A stretch of DNA of 64,000 nt from positions 2,852,001 to 2,916,000 of the forward strand of contig NZ_CP073638.1 of NCBI RefSeq assembly GCF_029962485.1, written 5' to 3'. The DNA comes from Burkholderia cepacia. Lineage in GTDB: Bacteria > Pseudomonadota > Gammaproteobacteria > Burkholderiales > Burkholderiaceae. This document shows, piece after piece, positions 25,283 to 35,757 of this stretch. The notes under the pieces were generated by a model. That model made no database searches. It had not been told where the DNA came from and saw nothing but the letters and a program-made list of their open reading frames with translations. Made by a program: the position numbers and the translations under genes. Each line of letters opens with the position of its first letter. The stretch's first letter is position 1.

Positions 25283-26869
25283 ATGCTGGGACAGCGTTTC
25301 ACCTTCGGCCCGTTCCTGCTCAATCTGGACAACGGGACACTGCTGCGGGACGGAGAGCGCGTGGCGGTCGGGCATCGGGGCATCCTGCTGCTGGCGGCGT
25401 TGCTCAGGCGGCAGGGCGAGATCGTCACCAAGGCGGAACTGATGGATGCCGCGTGGCCAGGGGTTGCCGTCGAGGAAAGCAATCTGTCGGTCCAGGTCGC
25501 GCTGCTGCGCAAGGTGGTGGGCGCCACGCCCGAAGGCGACGCGTGGATCGCCACCATTCCGCGCATCGGCTATTGCTTCAAGGGCGCTGTTGCCGGTGCC
25601 GGCGAAGCCGCCGGCCGGCCCTCGTCCACCCCTTCATTACGGTCGTCGCCCACGCCGTCGCTCGCGATCCTGCCGTTCGCCAGCCTCGGCAACGATGCGG
25701 AGCAGGATTGCTTCGCCGACGGGCTCGCGGACGAGATCATCACGACGTTGTCGAAGATCCCGAGCCTGGTCGTGATCGCGCGAAGCTCCAGCTTCGCGTA
25801 CAAGGGCGCGCCGACCGACGTGCGCCGCATTGCAAGCGAGCTCGGTGCGCGCTACATCGTCGACGGGAGCATTCGGCGCAACTGCAACCGTATCCGCGTG
25901 GTCGCGCAGCTGAGCGACGGGACGAGCGGCAACCAGCTGTGGGCCGAGCGTTACGACCGGGAGCTTCACGACATCTTCGCGGTGCAGGACGAGGTCGCCC
26001 GCAGGATCGTGGCCGAGCTGAGCGCGGCGTTGAACCCGGTCGAGGTCGCGTTGTGGCCGGGCGCTGAGTCCGGGGGCGGAACGACCCACATGGAGGCGTA
26101 CCGGTGCTTCCTGAGAGGCCGGGCGATGCAGCGGGGCGCGACGCAGAATGCCGCGGTGTTTGAGCGCTCGAGCGACCTGTTCCGGCGGGCGATCGCGCTC
26201 GATCCCGACTATCCGGCGCCCTATGCGGCGCTCGGCATGGCGCTTGCGCATGCGTATTTCAACCGCTGGACCGACGATCCCGGACGCGCGCTCGCCGAGG
26301 CCGACGAACAGGTCGGCCAGGCGCTCGTGCGCGATCCGGGCGACCCGTTCGCGCATGGCGTGGCCGCCTTGGTCGCGATGTACCGGAAAGACTTCGAGCG
26401 CTGGGCAGCTGAAGTCGACGCGGCGCTGGCGCTCAATCCGAACTTCGCGCCGGCGCTGTCGCTGCGGGCCACGCTGAACATCTACACGGGGCACCCCCGG
26501 GCGGCGATCCAGGATCTCGAGCGCGCGATGCGGCTCGATCCGTATTTCACGCAGGGGTATCTGCACCATCTCGGTGTCGCGCATCTCGTCGCGGGCGACT
26601 ATGAAGCAGCCGTCGAGATCCTGCGCGAGCGGATCCTGCTGGTTCCCGAGACGGACATGAGCCGCGCGTATCTCGCGTCGGCGCTCGGCAACCTCGGATA
26701 TATCGACGAGGCGCGCGACGTCTGGCGCGCGCTGCTCGCGATCAACCCGGCTTACTCGTTCACCGAGCGCATCGTCTGCATGCCGTTCCGGAACCCGGAC
26801 GATCTCGCGCGCATCGCACGGGGGCTCGAGCGCGCGGGGCTGCCGACCTCTCCCGATCCGCAGCGCTGA
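25283..26869 (+). CDS. Winged-helix (CadC/ToxR-type) regulator with TPR domain
   Basis: A 528-aa protein. Residues about 5-100 form an OmpR/CadC-type winged helix (LNLDNGTLLRDGERV, IVTKAELMDAAWPG, SNLSVQVALLRKVVG). Residues about 128-250 form the TolB-like domain common in adenylate-cyclase-related regulators (SLAILPFASLGNDAEQDCFA, YIVDGSIRR). Residues about 280-520 carry tetratricopeptide repeats (YPAPYAALGMALAHAYF, NFAPALSLRATLNIYTG). No transmembrane helix is seen. It probably regulates the divergent hydrolase pair; the signal is unknown. Confidence 0.78.
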   Translation: MLGQRFTFGPFLLNLDNGTLLRDGERVAVGHRGILLLAALLRRQGEIVTKAELMDAAWPGVAVEESNLSVQVALLRKVVGATPEGDAWIATIPRIGYCFKGAVAGAGEAAGRPSSTPSLRSSPTPSLAILPFASLGNDAEQDCFADGLADEIITTLSKIPSLVVIARSSSFAYKGAPTDVRRIASELGARYIVDGSIRRNCNRIRVVAQLSDGTSGNQLWAERYDRELHDIFAVQDEVARRIVAELSAALNPVEVALWPGAESGGGTTHMEAYRCFLRGRAMQRGATQNAAVFERSSDLFRRAIALDPDYPAPYAALGMALAHAYFNRWTDDPGRALAEADEQVGQALVRDPGDPFAHGVAALVAMYRKDFERWAAEVDAALALNPNFAPALSLRATLNIYTGHPRAAIQDLERAMRLDPYFTQGYLHHLGVAHLVAGDYEAAVEILRERILLVPETDMSRAYLASALGNLGYIDEARDVWRALLAINPAYSFTERIVCMPFRNPDDLARIARGLERAGLPTSPDPQR

Positions 26870-26916
26870 AACCCGGTCATGCGAGTGCGTGGGTCCGCGG
26901 CGGCCGCCCGTAGCGG

Positions 26917-27972
26917 TCAATCCACCTCTTCGTTGACGACATCAGGTGCCGGCGCCGCCGCTTCCCCACCACGCTCCCGATAAGTCGCCGGTGGCACGCC
27001 AAACTGCTTGCGGAATTCGCGCCCGAGGTGCGATGCGTCGGCGAATCCGCAGCTCGACGCGATATCGGCGACGGTGCGATCCGAACTCGTCAGCAGCCAC
27101 GCGGCCGTGCGCAGCCGCACCTGCTTCGCGAATGCCTGCGGGCTCTTGCCCGTCTCGGCCTTGAACAGCCGCTCGAGCTGCCGCGTCGACAGGTCGAGCT
27201 TGTTCGCGAGTTCGTCGAGCGACAGCGCGCGCCCGACATGCTGTTCCATCAGGAGAATCGCGCGCTTGACCTTCGGGTGCGTCGCCGGTTCGAGGCCCGG
27301 CGGATGCGGTTGCGGCGCGTTGCCTTTCTGCATCTCGCCGACGAGCAGGATGCGCAGCGCCTTCTGCACCGTGGCGTGATCGAAATGGCGCAGCAGGATG
27401 GCCGCCGCGACGTCGATCGACGCGCGGCCGCCCGAACAGGTGATCCGGCGCTGGTCGATCACGAACAGCCGGTCGGCGATCAGCAGGTCGGGATCGGCTG
27501 ACGGAAAGCGCTCGATGAAATCCCAGTAATGGAACCAGCTCACGCAGGTGCGGTAGCCGTCGAGCACGCCGGCGCGCATCAGCGTGAACACGCCGGTGCA
27601 GATGCCGACGACGGTCGCGCCGCCGGCCGCCGCGTGGCGGATGAAGTCGAGCGTTTGCGGGCCGGCCTGCGGCCCCGAATGCAGCAGCCCGCCGACCACC
27701 ACCACATAGTCGAACGGCTCGGCCGCGTCGAAGGTCTCCCAGGGAGTGATCTGGATCCCGCAGCTCGCGCGCACCGGCGCGAGCGTTTCGCCGATCACGC
27801 TCCATGCGCACCGCACGGGCTTGCTGTAGTCGCCGTCGTCGGCCGACAGCCGCAGCATGTCGACGAAGCCGGAGAAGGCCGTCAGCGTGAAGTTCGGCAG
27901 CAGCACGATGCCGAAGCGGATGCGCCGCGGCGCGGGTTCTGCGAGGGGGGAAGCGGGTACGTCGGGTGTCAT
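26917..27972 (-). CDS. GlxA-family (DJ-1/PfpI + AraC) regulator, SouR-like
   Basis: A 351-aa regulator with an amidotransferase-like sensor (about residues 18-190; nucleophile position C125 in VGICTGVF) and a C-terminal AraC domain (about 230-330; RTVADIASSCGFADASHLGR). ATG at 27972 was chosen; a GTG at 27990 is also in frame. It is divergent, across 289 bases, from the serine/sarcosine operon. In Pseudomonas a GlxA-type protein, SouR, activates sarcosine oxidase genes in response to sarcosine. The same role is likely here by context, with GbdR-like betaine sensing as the alternative. Confidence 0.82.
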   Translation of the reverse strand: MTPDVPASPLAEPAPRRIRFGIVLLPNFTLTAFSGFVDMLRLSADDGDYSKPVRCAWSVIGETLAPVRASCGIQITPWETFDAAEPFDYVVVVGGLLHSGPQAGPQTLDFIRHAAAGGATVVGICTGVFTLMRAGVLDGYRTCVSWFHYWDFIERFPSADPDLLIADRLFVIDQRRITCSGGRASIDVAAAILLRHFDHATVQKALRILLVGEMQKGNAPQPHPPGLEPATHPKVKRAILLMEQHVGRALSLDELANKLDLSTRQLERLFKAETGKSPQAFAKQVRLRTAAWLLTSSDRTVADIASSCGFADASHLGREFRKQFGVPPATYRERGGEAAAPAPDVVNEEVD

Positions 27973-28261
27973 CGCGGCCAATCTCGTCACGCCGGGCAGG
28001 CGGTCTCACTCGTTTCACTCTGGTTGCGGGTACGGCTGCCGAGGCGGCGCGGATGAAGCCAGCGTCGCCGATCGGCCCCGGCCGGACTTGTGGTTTTTCG
28101 TCGCGAACCATCGCCAAAACGCACTTTCGGGCCGGCCGGCACGGTGCTTGGCGGCGGTATCCCACGCCGATGCCGTTTTTGTTCTATCGGCCGATTTTAC
28201 GCTTTGGTGTACTGGCGTCCAATCAACGTCACTCAACGCGTGAAAGCGCAAAGGCAGCCAG

Positions 28262-29647
<1,386 letters not shown>

Positions 29648-29661
29648 CGAAGGACCACACC

Positions 29662-30906
29662 ATGAGCCGCTACTCGATATTCAGCCTGTTCCGCAACGGT
29701 CTCTCGTATCACGAGAACTGGGAAAAGCAGTGGAAGAGCCCGGAGCCGAAGAAGGAATACGACGTCGTGATCGTCGGCGGCGGCGGCCACGGCCTGGCGA
29801 CCGCGTACTACCTCGCGAAGGAGCACGGCATCACGAACGTCGCGATCCTCGAGAAGGGCTGGATCGGCGGCGGCAACACCGCGCGCAACACGACGATCGT
29901 GCGCTCGAACTATCTGTGGGACGAATCGGCCGCGCTGTACGAGAAGGCGATGAAGCTGTGGGAAGGGCTGTCGCAGGACCTGAACTACAACGTGATGTTC
30001 AGCCAGCGCGGCGTGATGAACCTGGCCCACACGCTGCAGGACGTGCGCGACACCGAGCGCCGCGTGAACGCGAACCGCCTGAACGGCGTCGACGCGGAAT
30101 TCCTGACGCCCGCGCAGATCAAGGAAATCGAGCCGACCATCAACCTGAACAGCCGCTACCCGGTGCTCGGCGCTTCGATCCAGCGTCGCGCCGGCGTCGC
30201 GCGCCACGACGCGGTGGCCTGGGGCTTCGCACGCGGCGCGGACCGCGCGGGCGTCGACATCATCCAGAACTGCCAGGTGACAGGCATTCGTCGTGAAGGC
30301 GGCGCGGTGGTCGGCGTCGATACGGTGAAGGGCTTCATCAAGGCGAAGAAGGTCGCGGTGGTCGCGGCCGGCAACACGACGACGCTCGCCGACATGGCCG
30401 GCGTGCGCTTGCCGATCGAAAGCCACCCGTTGCAGGCACTGGTGTCCGAGCCGATCAAGCCGGTCGTCAACTCGGTGATCATGTCGAACGCGGTGCACGC
30501 CTACATCAGCCAGTCCGACAAGGGCGACCTCGTGATCGGTGCCGGTATCGACCAGTACACGGGCTTCGGCCAGCGCGGCAGCTTCCACATCATCGAGAGC
30601 ACGCTGCAGGCGATCGTCGAGATGTTCCCGGTGTTCTCGCGCGTGCGGATGAACCGCCAGTGGGGCGGCATCGTGGACGTGTCGCCGGACGCGTGCCCGA
30701 TCATCACCAAGACCGACGTGAAAGGCCTCTATTTCAACTGCGGCTGGGGTACGGGCGGCTTCAAGGCGACGCCCGGCTCGGGCTGGGTGTTCGCGCACAC
30801 GATCGCGCGCGACGAACCGCATCCGCTGAACGCGCCGTTCGCGCTCGACCGCTTCTATACGGGCCACCTGATCGACGAGCACGGCGCAGCCGCCGTCGCG
30901 CACTGA
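29662..30906 (+). CDS. soxB: Heterotetrameric sarcosine oxidase, beta subunit
   Basis: A 414-aa FAD-dependent subunit that oxidises sarcosine to glycine. The FAD-binding [15 protein letters not shown] starts near residue 39. [11 protein letters not shown] and [16 protein letters not shown] follow, and the flavin-attachment histidine region of the family is [17 protein letters not shown] at 29662 ([10 protein letters not shown]) has AAGGA nearby. It is second in the sdaA-soxBDAG-folB-like operon. The tetramer passes the methyl carbon to tetrahydrofolate through the alpha subunit. Confidence 0.95.
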   Translation: MSRYSIFSLFRNGLSYHENWEKQWKSPEPKKEYDVVIVGGGGHGLATAYYLAKEHGITNVAILEKGWIGGGNTARNTTIVRSNYLWDESAALYEKAMKLWEGLSQDLNYNVMFSQRGVMNLAHTLQDVRDTERRVNANRLNGVDAEFLTPAQIKEIEPTINLNSRYPVLGASIQRRAGVARHDAVAWGFARGADRAGVDIIQNCQVTGIRREGGAVVGVDTVKGFIKAKKVAVVAAGNTTTLADMAGVRLPIESHPLQALVSEPIKPVVNSVIMSNAVHAYISQSDKGDLVIGAGIDQYTGFGQRGSFHIIESTLQAIVEMFPVFSRVRMNRQWGGIVDVSPDACPIITKTDVKGLYFNCGWGTGGFKATPGSGWVFAHTIARDEPHPLNAPFALDRFYTGHLIDEHGAAAVAH

Positions 30907-30928
30907 ACCGACCATTGGAGAAAGAAAC

Positions 30929-31228
30929 ATGCTGCTGATCGAATGTCCGTGGTGCGGGCCGCGCGCCGAATCCGAGTTCTCGTGCGGCGGTGAAGCCGAC
31001 ATCGTGCGCCCCGTCAACAACGAGAACATGACCGACCGCGAATGGGGCGAATACGTGTTCATGCGCGAGAACAAGCGCGGGCTGCACAAGGAGCAATGGC
31101 TGCATGCGCAGGGCTGCCGCCGCTGGTTCAAGGCCACGCGCGACACGGTGACCTACGATATCAAGGGCTACGAAAAGTTCGGTGGCGAAGCTGCCGGCAA
31201 CGCACACGAAGAGGGCACGAGCAAATGA
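30929..31228 (+). CDS. soxD: Sarcosine oxidase, delta subunit
   Basis: A 99-aa zinc-binding small subunit. The metal ligands are visible in the N-terminal LLIECPWCGPRAESEFSCGG, with further family residues in YVFMRENKRG and HAQGCRRWFKATRDT. ATG has GAGAAAG upstream. The last four bases overlap the start of soxA (ATGA), so the two are translationally coupled. Length and position match soxD in other proteobacterial soxBDAG operons. Confidence 0.95.
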   Translation: MLLIECPWCGPRAESEFSCGGEADIVRPVNNENMTDREWGEYVFMRENKRGLHKEQWLHAQGCRRWFKATRDTVTYDIKGYEKFGGEAAGNAHEEGTSK

Positions 31229-34200
31229 GCCAGAAAGACCGCCTCGGCACCGGTGGCCGCATCAATCGCGCGATTCCGCTGACGTTCACGTTCAACGGCC
31301 GCACGTATCAAGGCTTCCAGGGCGACACGCTCGCGTCCGCGCTGCTTGCGAACGGTGTGCACTTCGTCGCGCGCAGCTTCAAGTACCACCGTCCGCGCGG
31401 GATCGTGACGGCGGATGTGGCCGAACCGAATGCCGTCGTGCAGCTCGAATCGGGCCCGTATACGGTGCCGAATGCACGCGCGACCGAGATCGAGCTGTAC
31501 CAGGGGCTCGTCGCGACGAGCGTGAACGCCGAGCCGACGCTCGAGAACGACAAGTACGCGATCAACCAGAAGTTCTCGCGCTTCATGCCGGCCGGGTTCT
31601 ACTACAAGACGTTCATGTGGCCGCGCAACATGTGGCCGAAGTACGAAGAGAAGATCCGCGAAGCGGCCGGCCTCGGCAAGGCGCCCGAAGTGCTCGACGC
31701 CGATCGCTACGACAAGTGCTACGCGCATTGCGACGTGCTCGTGGTCGGCGGTGGCCCGTCGGGCCTCGCCGCCGCGCATGCGGCCGCGACGGCCGGCGCG
31801 CGCGTGATTCTCGTCGACGACCAGCGCGAACTCGGCGGCAGCCTGCTGTCGTGCCGCGCCGAGATCGACGCGAAGCCCGCGCTGCAGTGGGTCGAGAAGA
31901 TCGAGGCCGAACTGCGCAAGCTGCCCGACGTGACGATCCTGTCGCGCAGCACCGCGTTCGGTTATCAGGACCACAACCTCGTGACGGTCACGCAGCGCCT
32001 GACCGATCACCTGCCGGTATCGATGCGCAAGGGTACGCGCGAGCTGCTTTGGAAGGTCCGTGCCAAGCGCGTGATCCTCGCGACCGGTGCGCACGAGCGT
32101 CCGATCGTGTTCGGCAACAACGACCTGCCGGGCGTGATGCTGGCTGGCGCGGTATCCACGTACGTGCATCGCTTCGGCGTGATGCCGGGCCGCAACGCGG
32201 TCGTGTTCACGAACAACGACCGCGCGTACCAGACCGCGATCGACCTGAAGGCATGCGGCGCGAAGGTGACGGTCGTCGATTCGCGCGCGTCGTCGAACGG
32301 TGCGCTGCCGGCCGCTGCGAAGCGGCAGGGTGTGACGGTGATGAGCGGCGCGGTCGTGACGGCCGCATCGGGCAAGTGGCGCGTATCGTCGGTCGACGTC
32401 GCGTCCCTCACGAACGGCCAGGTGGGCGGCAAGCTGCAGACGCTGCCGTGCGACCTCGTCGCGATGTCGGGCGGCTTCAGCCCCGTGCTGCACCTGTTCG
32501 CGCAGTCGGGCGGCAAGGCGTGCTGGAACGACGAGAAGGCATGTTTCCTGCCGGGCAAGCCCGTGCAGGCGGAAGCGAGCATCGGCGCGGCGGCCGGCGA
32601 ATTCGGCCTGGCACGCGCGCTGCGGCTCGCGGTCGACGCAGGTGCGGAAGCCGCGAAGGCCGCGGGCTACGTGGCCGCGCAGCGCCCGGTCGCTCCGCAG
32701 GTGGCCGAAGCAGTCGAAGGCGCACTGCAGCCGTTGTGGCTCGTCGGCAGCCGTGAGGCCGCGGCACGCGGGCCGAAGCAGTTCGTCGACTTCCAGAACG
32801 ACGTGGCGGCCGCCGACATCCTGCTCGCCGCGCGCGAAGGCTTCGAGTCGGTCGAGCACGTGAAGCGCTACACGGCGATGGGCTTCGGCACCGATCAGGG
32901 CAAGCTCGGCAACATCAACGGGATGGCGATCCTCGCGGGTGCGCTCGGCAAGACGATTCCCGAAACGGGCACGACGACGTTCCGCCCGAACTACACACCC
33001 GTGTCGTTCGGTACGTTCGCGGGTCGCGAGACGGGCGATTTCCTCGACCCGATCCGCAAGACCTGCGTGCACGAATGGCACGTCGAGCACGGCGCGCTGT
33101 TCGAGGACGTCGGCAACTGGAAGCGGCCGTGGTATTTCCCGAAGAATGGCGAGGACCTGCATGCGGCCGTGAAGCGCGAATGCCTGGCGGTGCGCAACAG
33201 CGTCGGCATCCTCGATGCATCGACGCTCGGCAAGATCGACATCCAGGGCCCCGATGCGGTGAAGCTGCTGAACTGGATGTATACGAACCCGTGGAACAAG
33301 CTCGAAGTGGGCAAGTGCCGCTACGGGCTGATGCTCGACGAAAACGGGATGGTGTTCGACGACGGCGTGACCGTGCGCCTCGCCGACCAGCATTTCATGA
33401 TGACGACCACGACGGGCGGCGCGGCGCGCGTGCTCACGTGGCTCGAACGCTGGCTGCAAACCGAATGGCCCGACATGAAGGTGCGGCTGTCGTCGGTCAC
33501 CGATCACTGGGCGACGTTCGCGGTGGTCGGCCCGAAGAGCCGCAAGGTCGTGCAGAAGGTGTGCCAGGACATCGACTTCGGCAACGAGGCGTTCCCGTTC
33601 ATGAGCTACCGGAACGGCACCGTTGCCGGCGCGAAGGCGCGCGTGATGCGGATCAGCTTCTCGGGCGAGCTGGCCTATGAAGTGAACGTGCCTGCGAACG
33701 CGGGCCGCGCGGTGTGGGAAGCGCTGATGGCGGCCGGCGCCGAGTTCGACATCACGCCGTACGGCACCGAGACGATGCACGTGCTGCGCGCGGAGAAGGG
33801 CTACATCATCGTCGGCCAGGATACCGACGGCTCGATCACGCCGTACGACCTCGGGATGGGCGGGGTCGTCGCGAAGTCGAAGGACTTTCTCGGCAAGCGC
33901 TCGCTTGCGCGGTCGGACACCGCGAAGGAAGGCCGCAAGCAGTTCGTCGGCCTGCTGACCGAAGACGAACAGTTCGTGCTGCCGGAAGGCGCGCAGATCA
34001 TCGCGAAGGACACGCAGGTGTCGGCGGTCGATCCGACGCCGATGATCGGCCACGTGACGTCGAGCTACTACAGCCCGATCCTGAAGCGCTCGATCGCGCT
34101 CGCGGTGGTGAAGGGCGGCCTGAACAAGATGGGCGAGAGCGTCGTGATTCCGCTGGCCAACGGCAAGCGCATCACCGCGAAGATCTCGAGCCCGGTTTTC

Positions 34201-34236
34201 TACGATACCGAAGGGGTGCGCCAGCATGTGGAATGA
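31225..34236 (+). CDS. soxA: Sarcosine oxidase, alpha subunit
   Basis: A 1003-aa large subunit. Residues 1-100 form a ferredoxin-like domain (TFTFNGRTYQGFQGDTLASA). An NAD-binding Rossmann domain begins near residue 171 (VVGGGPSGLAAAHAA), and a second dinucleotide-domain segment surrounds GAHERPIVFGNNDLPG. From about residue 600 to the end is a GcvT-like aminomethyltransferase domain that binds tetrahydrofolate and yields 5,10-methylene-THF. Its start overlaps soxD and its end overlaps soxG by 11 bases, so the three are made in stoichiometry. No damage is seen. Confidence 0.95.
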   Translation: MSQKDRLGTGGRINRAIPLTFTFNGRTYQGFQGDTLASALLANGVHFVARSFKYHRPRGIVTADVAEPNAVVQLESGPYTVPNARATEIELYQGLVATSVNAEPTLENDKYAINQKFSRFMPAGFYYKTFMWPRNMWPKYEEKIREAAGLGKAPEVLDADRYDKCYAHCDVLVVGGGPSGLAAAHAAATAGARVILVDDQRELGGSLLSCRAEIDAKPALQWVEKIEAELRKLPDVTILSRSTAFGYQDHNLVTVTQRLTDHLPVSMRKGTRELLWKVRAKRVILATGAHERPIVFGNNDLPGVMLAGAVSTYVHRFGVMPGRNAVVFTNNDRAYQTAIDLKACGAKVTVVDSRASSNGALPAAAKRQGVTVMSGAVVTAASGKWRVSSVDVASLTNGQVGGKLQTLPCDLVAMSGGFSPVLHLFAQSGGKACWNDEKACFLPGKPVQAEASIGAAAGEFGLARALRLAVDAGAEAAKAAGYVAAQRPVAPQVAEAVEGALQPLWLVGSREAAARGPKQFVDFQNDVAAADILLAAREGFESVEHVKRYTAMGFGTDQGKLGNINGMAILAGALGKTIPETGTTTFRPNYTPVSFGTFAGRETGDFLDPIRKTCVHEWHVEHGALFEDVGNWKRPWYFPKNGEDLHAAVKRECLAVRNSVGILDASTLGKIDIQGPDAVKLLNWMYTNPWNKLEVGKCRYGLMLDENGMVFDDGVTVRLADQHFMMTTTTGGAARVLTWLERWLQTEWPDMKVRLSSVTDHWATFAVVGPKSRKVVQKVCQDIDFGNEAFPFMSYRNGTVAGAKARVMRISFSGELAYEVNVPANAGRAVWEALMAAGAEFDITPYGTETMHVLRAEKGYIIVGQDTDGSITPYDLGMGGVVAKSKDFLGKRSLARSDTAKEGRKQFVGLLTEDEQFVLPEGAQIIAKDTQVSAVDPTPMIGHVTSSYYSPILKRSIALAVVKGGLNKMGESVVIPLANGKRITAKISSPVFYDTEGVRQHVE

Positions 34237-34858
34237 AACGAGAAACCAGACGCAGGTAGCGGGCGCGGGCGGCGTGACGCTTGAATCGCCGTTCGTCGGC
34301 GCGGCCGACGTGCTGAAGCCGCACCAGGCGCGCGCATCGAAGAAGTTCGCGCTGCGCGAGCGGCCGTTCCTCGATCTCGTCAATGTGCGCGGCGAGTTGG
34401 GCGATCCGGCATTCGTCGCCGCGTTCGAGCGTGTGGTCGGTTGCCGCCCGCCCGCGGCGCCGAACACGGTTGCGCGCGGCGCCGAGTACGACGTGCTGTG
34501 GCTCGGCCCCGACGAGTGGCTCGTGCGCTCGAACGGGCCCGTTCAGGCCGGCGTGCTCGAAGCGAAGCTCGCGGAAGCCGTGCAGGGTTCGTATGCGGCG
34601 GCCGTCGATGTCGGCAGCGGCTATACGGTCGTCGAGATCAGCGGCGAACGCGTGCGCGACGTGATCGCGCGCGGCTGCCCGCTCGATCTGCATCCGCGCG
34701 TGTTCAAGCCGGGCCAGTGTGCGCAGTCGCACTACTTCAAGTCGCCAATCACGCTGATCCCGACCGGCGACGACACGTTCGAGATCGTCCTGCGTCGCAG
34801 CTTCGCGGACTATTTCGTGCGCATCATGCTCGACGCCGCGGCGCCGCTCGCATCATGA
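34226..34858 (+). CDS. soxG: Sarcosine oxidase, gamma subunit
   Basis: A 210-aa subunit with a shortened aminomethyltransferase-like fold (LRERPFLDLVNVRGELGDPAF, then EYDVLWLGPDEWLVRS and CPLDLHPRVFKPGQCAQSHY). The start lies inside the end of soxA and the stop overlaps the next ATG (ATGA). It completes the heterotetramer. It has no separate catalytic motif, as usual for the gamma subunit. Confidence 0.93.
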   Translation: MWNETRNQTQVAGAGGVTLESPFVGAADVLKPHQARASKKFALRERPFLDLVNVRGELGDPAFVAAFERVVGCRPPAAPNTVARGAEYDVLWLGPDEWLVRSNGPVQAGVLEAKLAEAVQGSYAAAVDVGSGYTVVEISGERVRDVIARGCPLDLHPRVFKPGQCAQSHYFKSPITLIPTGDDTFEIVLRRSFADYFVRIMLDAAAPLAS

Positions 34859-35295
34859 AGCCGTTCGACGAACCGTTCGTGGCGATCGACGCGCCGCGCC
34901 TGCGCGGGCGCGGCTGGAGCGTGTTCGTCGACGAACTGAAGGTGCCCGCGCGGATCGGCATTCATGCGCACGAGCACGAAGCGCCGCAGCCGATCGTGAT
35001 CGATGCGCGGCTCGGCTATCGCTGCGAGCCGAGCGAGCAGGGCGAGTGGATCGATTACGACGGCTATTGCGCGCGCCTTGCCGCGTTCCTGTCGCACAAG
35101 CCGCATACGCGGTTGCTGGAGACGCTCGTCGCCGATATCGCGGTGCTGTCGTTCAAAGAATGGCCGGCGCTGGAATCGTTGATGCTGTCGGTGTACAAGC
35201 CGAAGATCCGGCCCGGTACGAAGCGCGTCGGCGTGTCGCTCGACTGGACACGCGGCGATTACCTACGGTGGACGGGGGCGGCGGGGCAGCTGTGA
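34855..35295 (+). CDS. Dihydroneopterin aldolase (FolB)-family protein in the sarcosine operon
   Basis: A 146-aa member of the FolB/tunnelling-fold family, coupled to soxG by an ATGA overlap. Family features are VPARIGIHAHEHEAPQPIVI, DYDGYCARLAAFL, TRLLETLVADIA and the lysine-containing YKPKI. It is about 25 residues longer than a housekeeping FolB. Dihydroneopterin aldolase cleaves dihydroneopterin to the folate precursor. In this operon it probably serves the folate demand of methyl-group oxidation, or has been adapted to it. A separate housekeeping folB would be expected elsewhere in the genome. Confidence 0.8.
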   Translation: MKPFDEPFVAIDAPRLRGRGWSVFVDELKVPARIGIHAHEHEAPQPIVIDARLGYRCEPSEQGEWIDYDGYCARLAAFLSHKPHTRLLETLVADIAVLSFKEWPALESLMLSVYKPKIRPGTKRVGVSLDWTRGDYLRWTGAAGQL

Positions 35296-35335
35296 GCGGG
35301 CGGGGCGGAGAGGCATTCCGCCTGCGCGATTGCAC

Positions 35336-35420
35336 ATTGTTCCTGGAATATCGGAACAATGGCACGCTGGTGGTTGCCGCTTGTCTTTATTCTTGAAATA
35401 TCGGAACAATACTGGAACAT
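35336..35420. repeat. GGAACAAT boxes: one palindrome and one direct repeat
   Basis: ATTGTTCC (35336-35343) and GGAACAAT (35353-35360) form an inverted pair. The 16-base unit G(G/A)AATATCGGAACAAT at 35345-35360 recurs at 35395-35410, exactly 50 bases on, with GGAACAT at 35414-35420. Regular spacing suggests protein-binding sites or a degraded repeat; no regulator can be named. Confidence 0.55.
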
Positions 35421-35702
35421 CACGCACACTCGCACTCGGCCCGGTAGACACGCAAGGCCATGCCGTTTTGCGGGTCGCCGAAAAGTACGTCGAGCGCGAG
35501 AGCCGGCTCGAAGTCGATACATGCTCGGATCACACGTCACCCGCACAACGCCGTAACGTTACGCTCGACTATCGCGATGGCGCCTACCGTATTCCGGACG
35601 CCATGCGATATGCCGATTGATCGGCCGCTTCCGCTCCGTTCAACGTGACAGGTGGCGAGCAATGAGACGTTCGGTGTTTGACGGATATCGCGCGGTTCAC
35701 CG

Positions 35703-35743
35703 GCGATAGTTGCGAAACAGTTCAGGCGTGTCGCAGCTATCGC
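35703..35743 (-). terminator. Stem-loop after the old yellow enzyme gene
   Basis: A 13-bp stem (35703-35715 with 35731-35743, one wobble pair) with a 15-base loop starts 15 bases after the oxidoreductase stop on the minus strand. There is no T-tract. It is a likely transcript end. Confidence 0.5.
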
Positions 35744-35757
35744 CCCGTGCAATCGCG

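Larger units (their letters stand above)
35296..35757. other. Intergenic region after the sarcosine operon
   Basis: About 460 bases without a convincing gene; the short frames here have no ribosome binding sites or family patterns. It holds a weak GGCGGA/TCCGCC hairpin (35304-35322), GGAACAAT repeats (35336-35420) and a stem-loop next to the oxidoreductase gene (35703-35743). It is locally more A+T-rich than the flanking genes at about 35330-35430. Confidence 0.55.

Noticed and set aside
25283..26869. An adenylate cyclase
   Set aside because: Sequence resembles the TolB/TPR part of cyclase-linked regulators but no cyclase catalytic domain is present; the N-terminus is a DNA-binding winged helix.
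31168..34467. An open frame of about 1100 codons antisense to soxA
   Set aside because: Composition is arginine- and histidine-rich with no motif, and soxA on the other strand has full domains and operon overlaps.
35330..35620. A 96-codon frame in the gap after the sarcosine operon
   Set aside because: No ribosome binding site or family pattern; it overlaps the GGAACAAT repeats.
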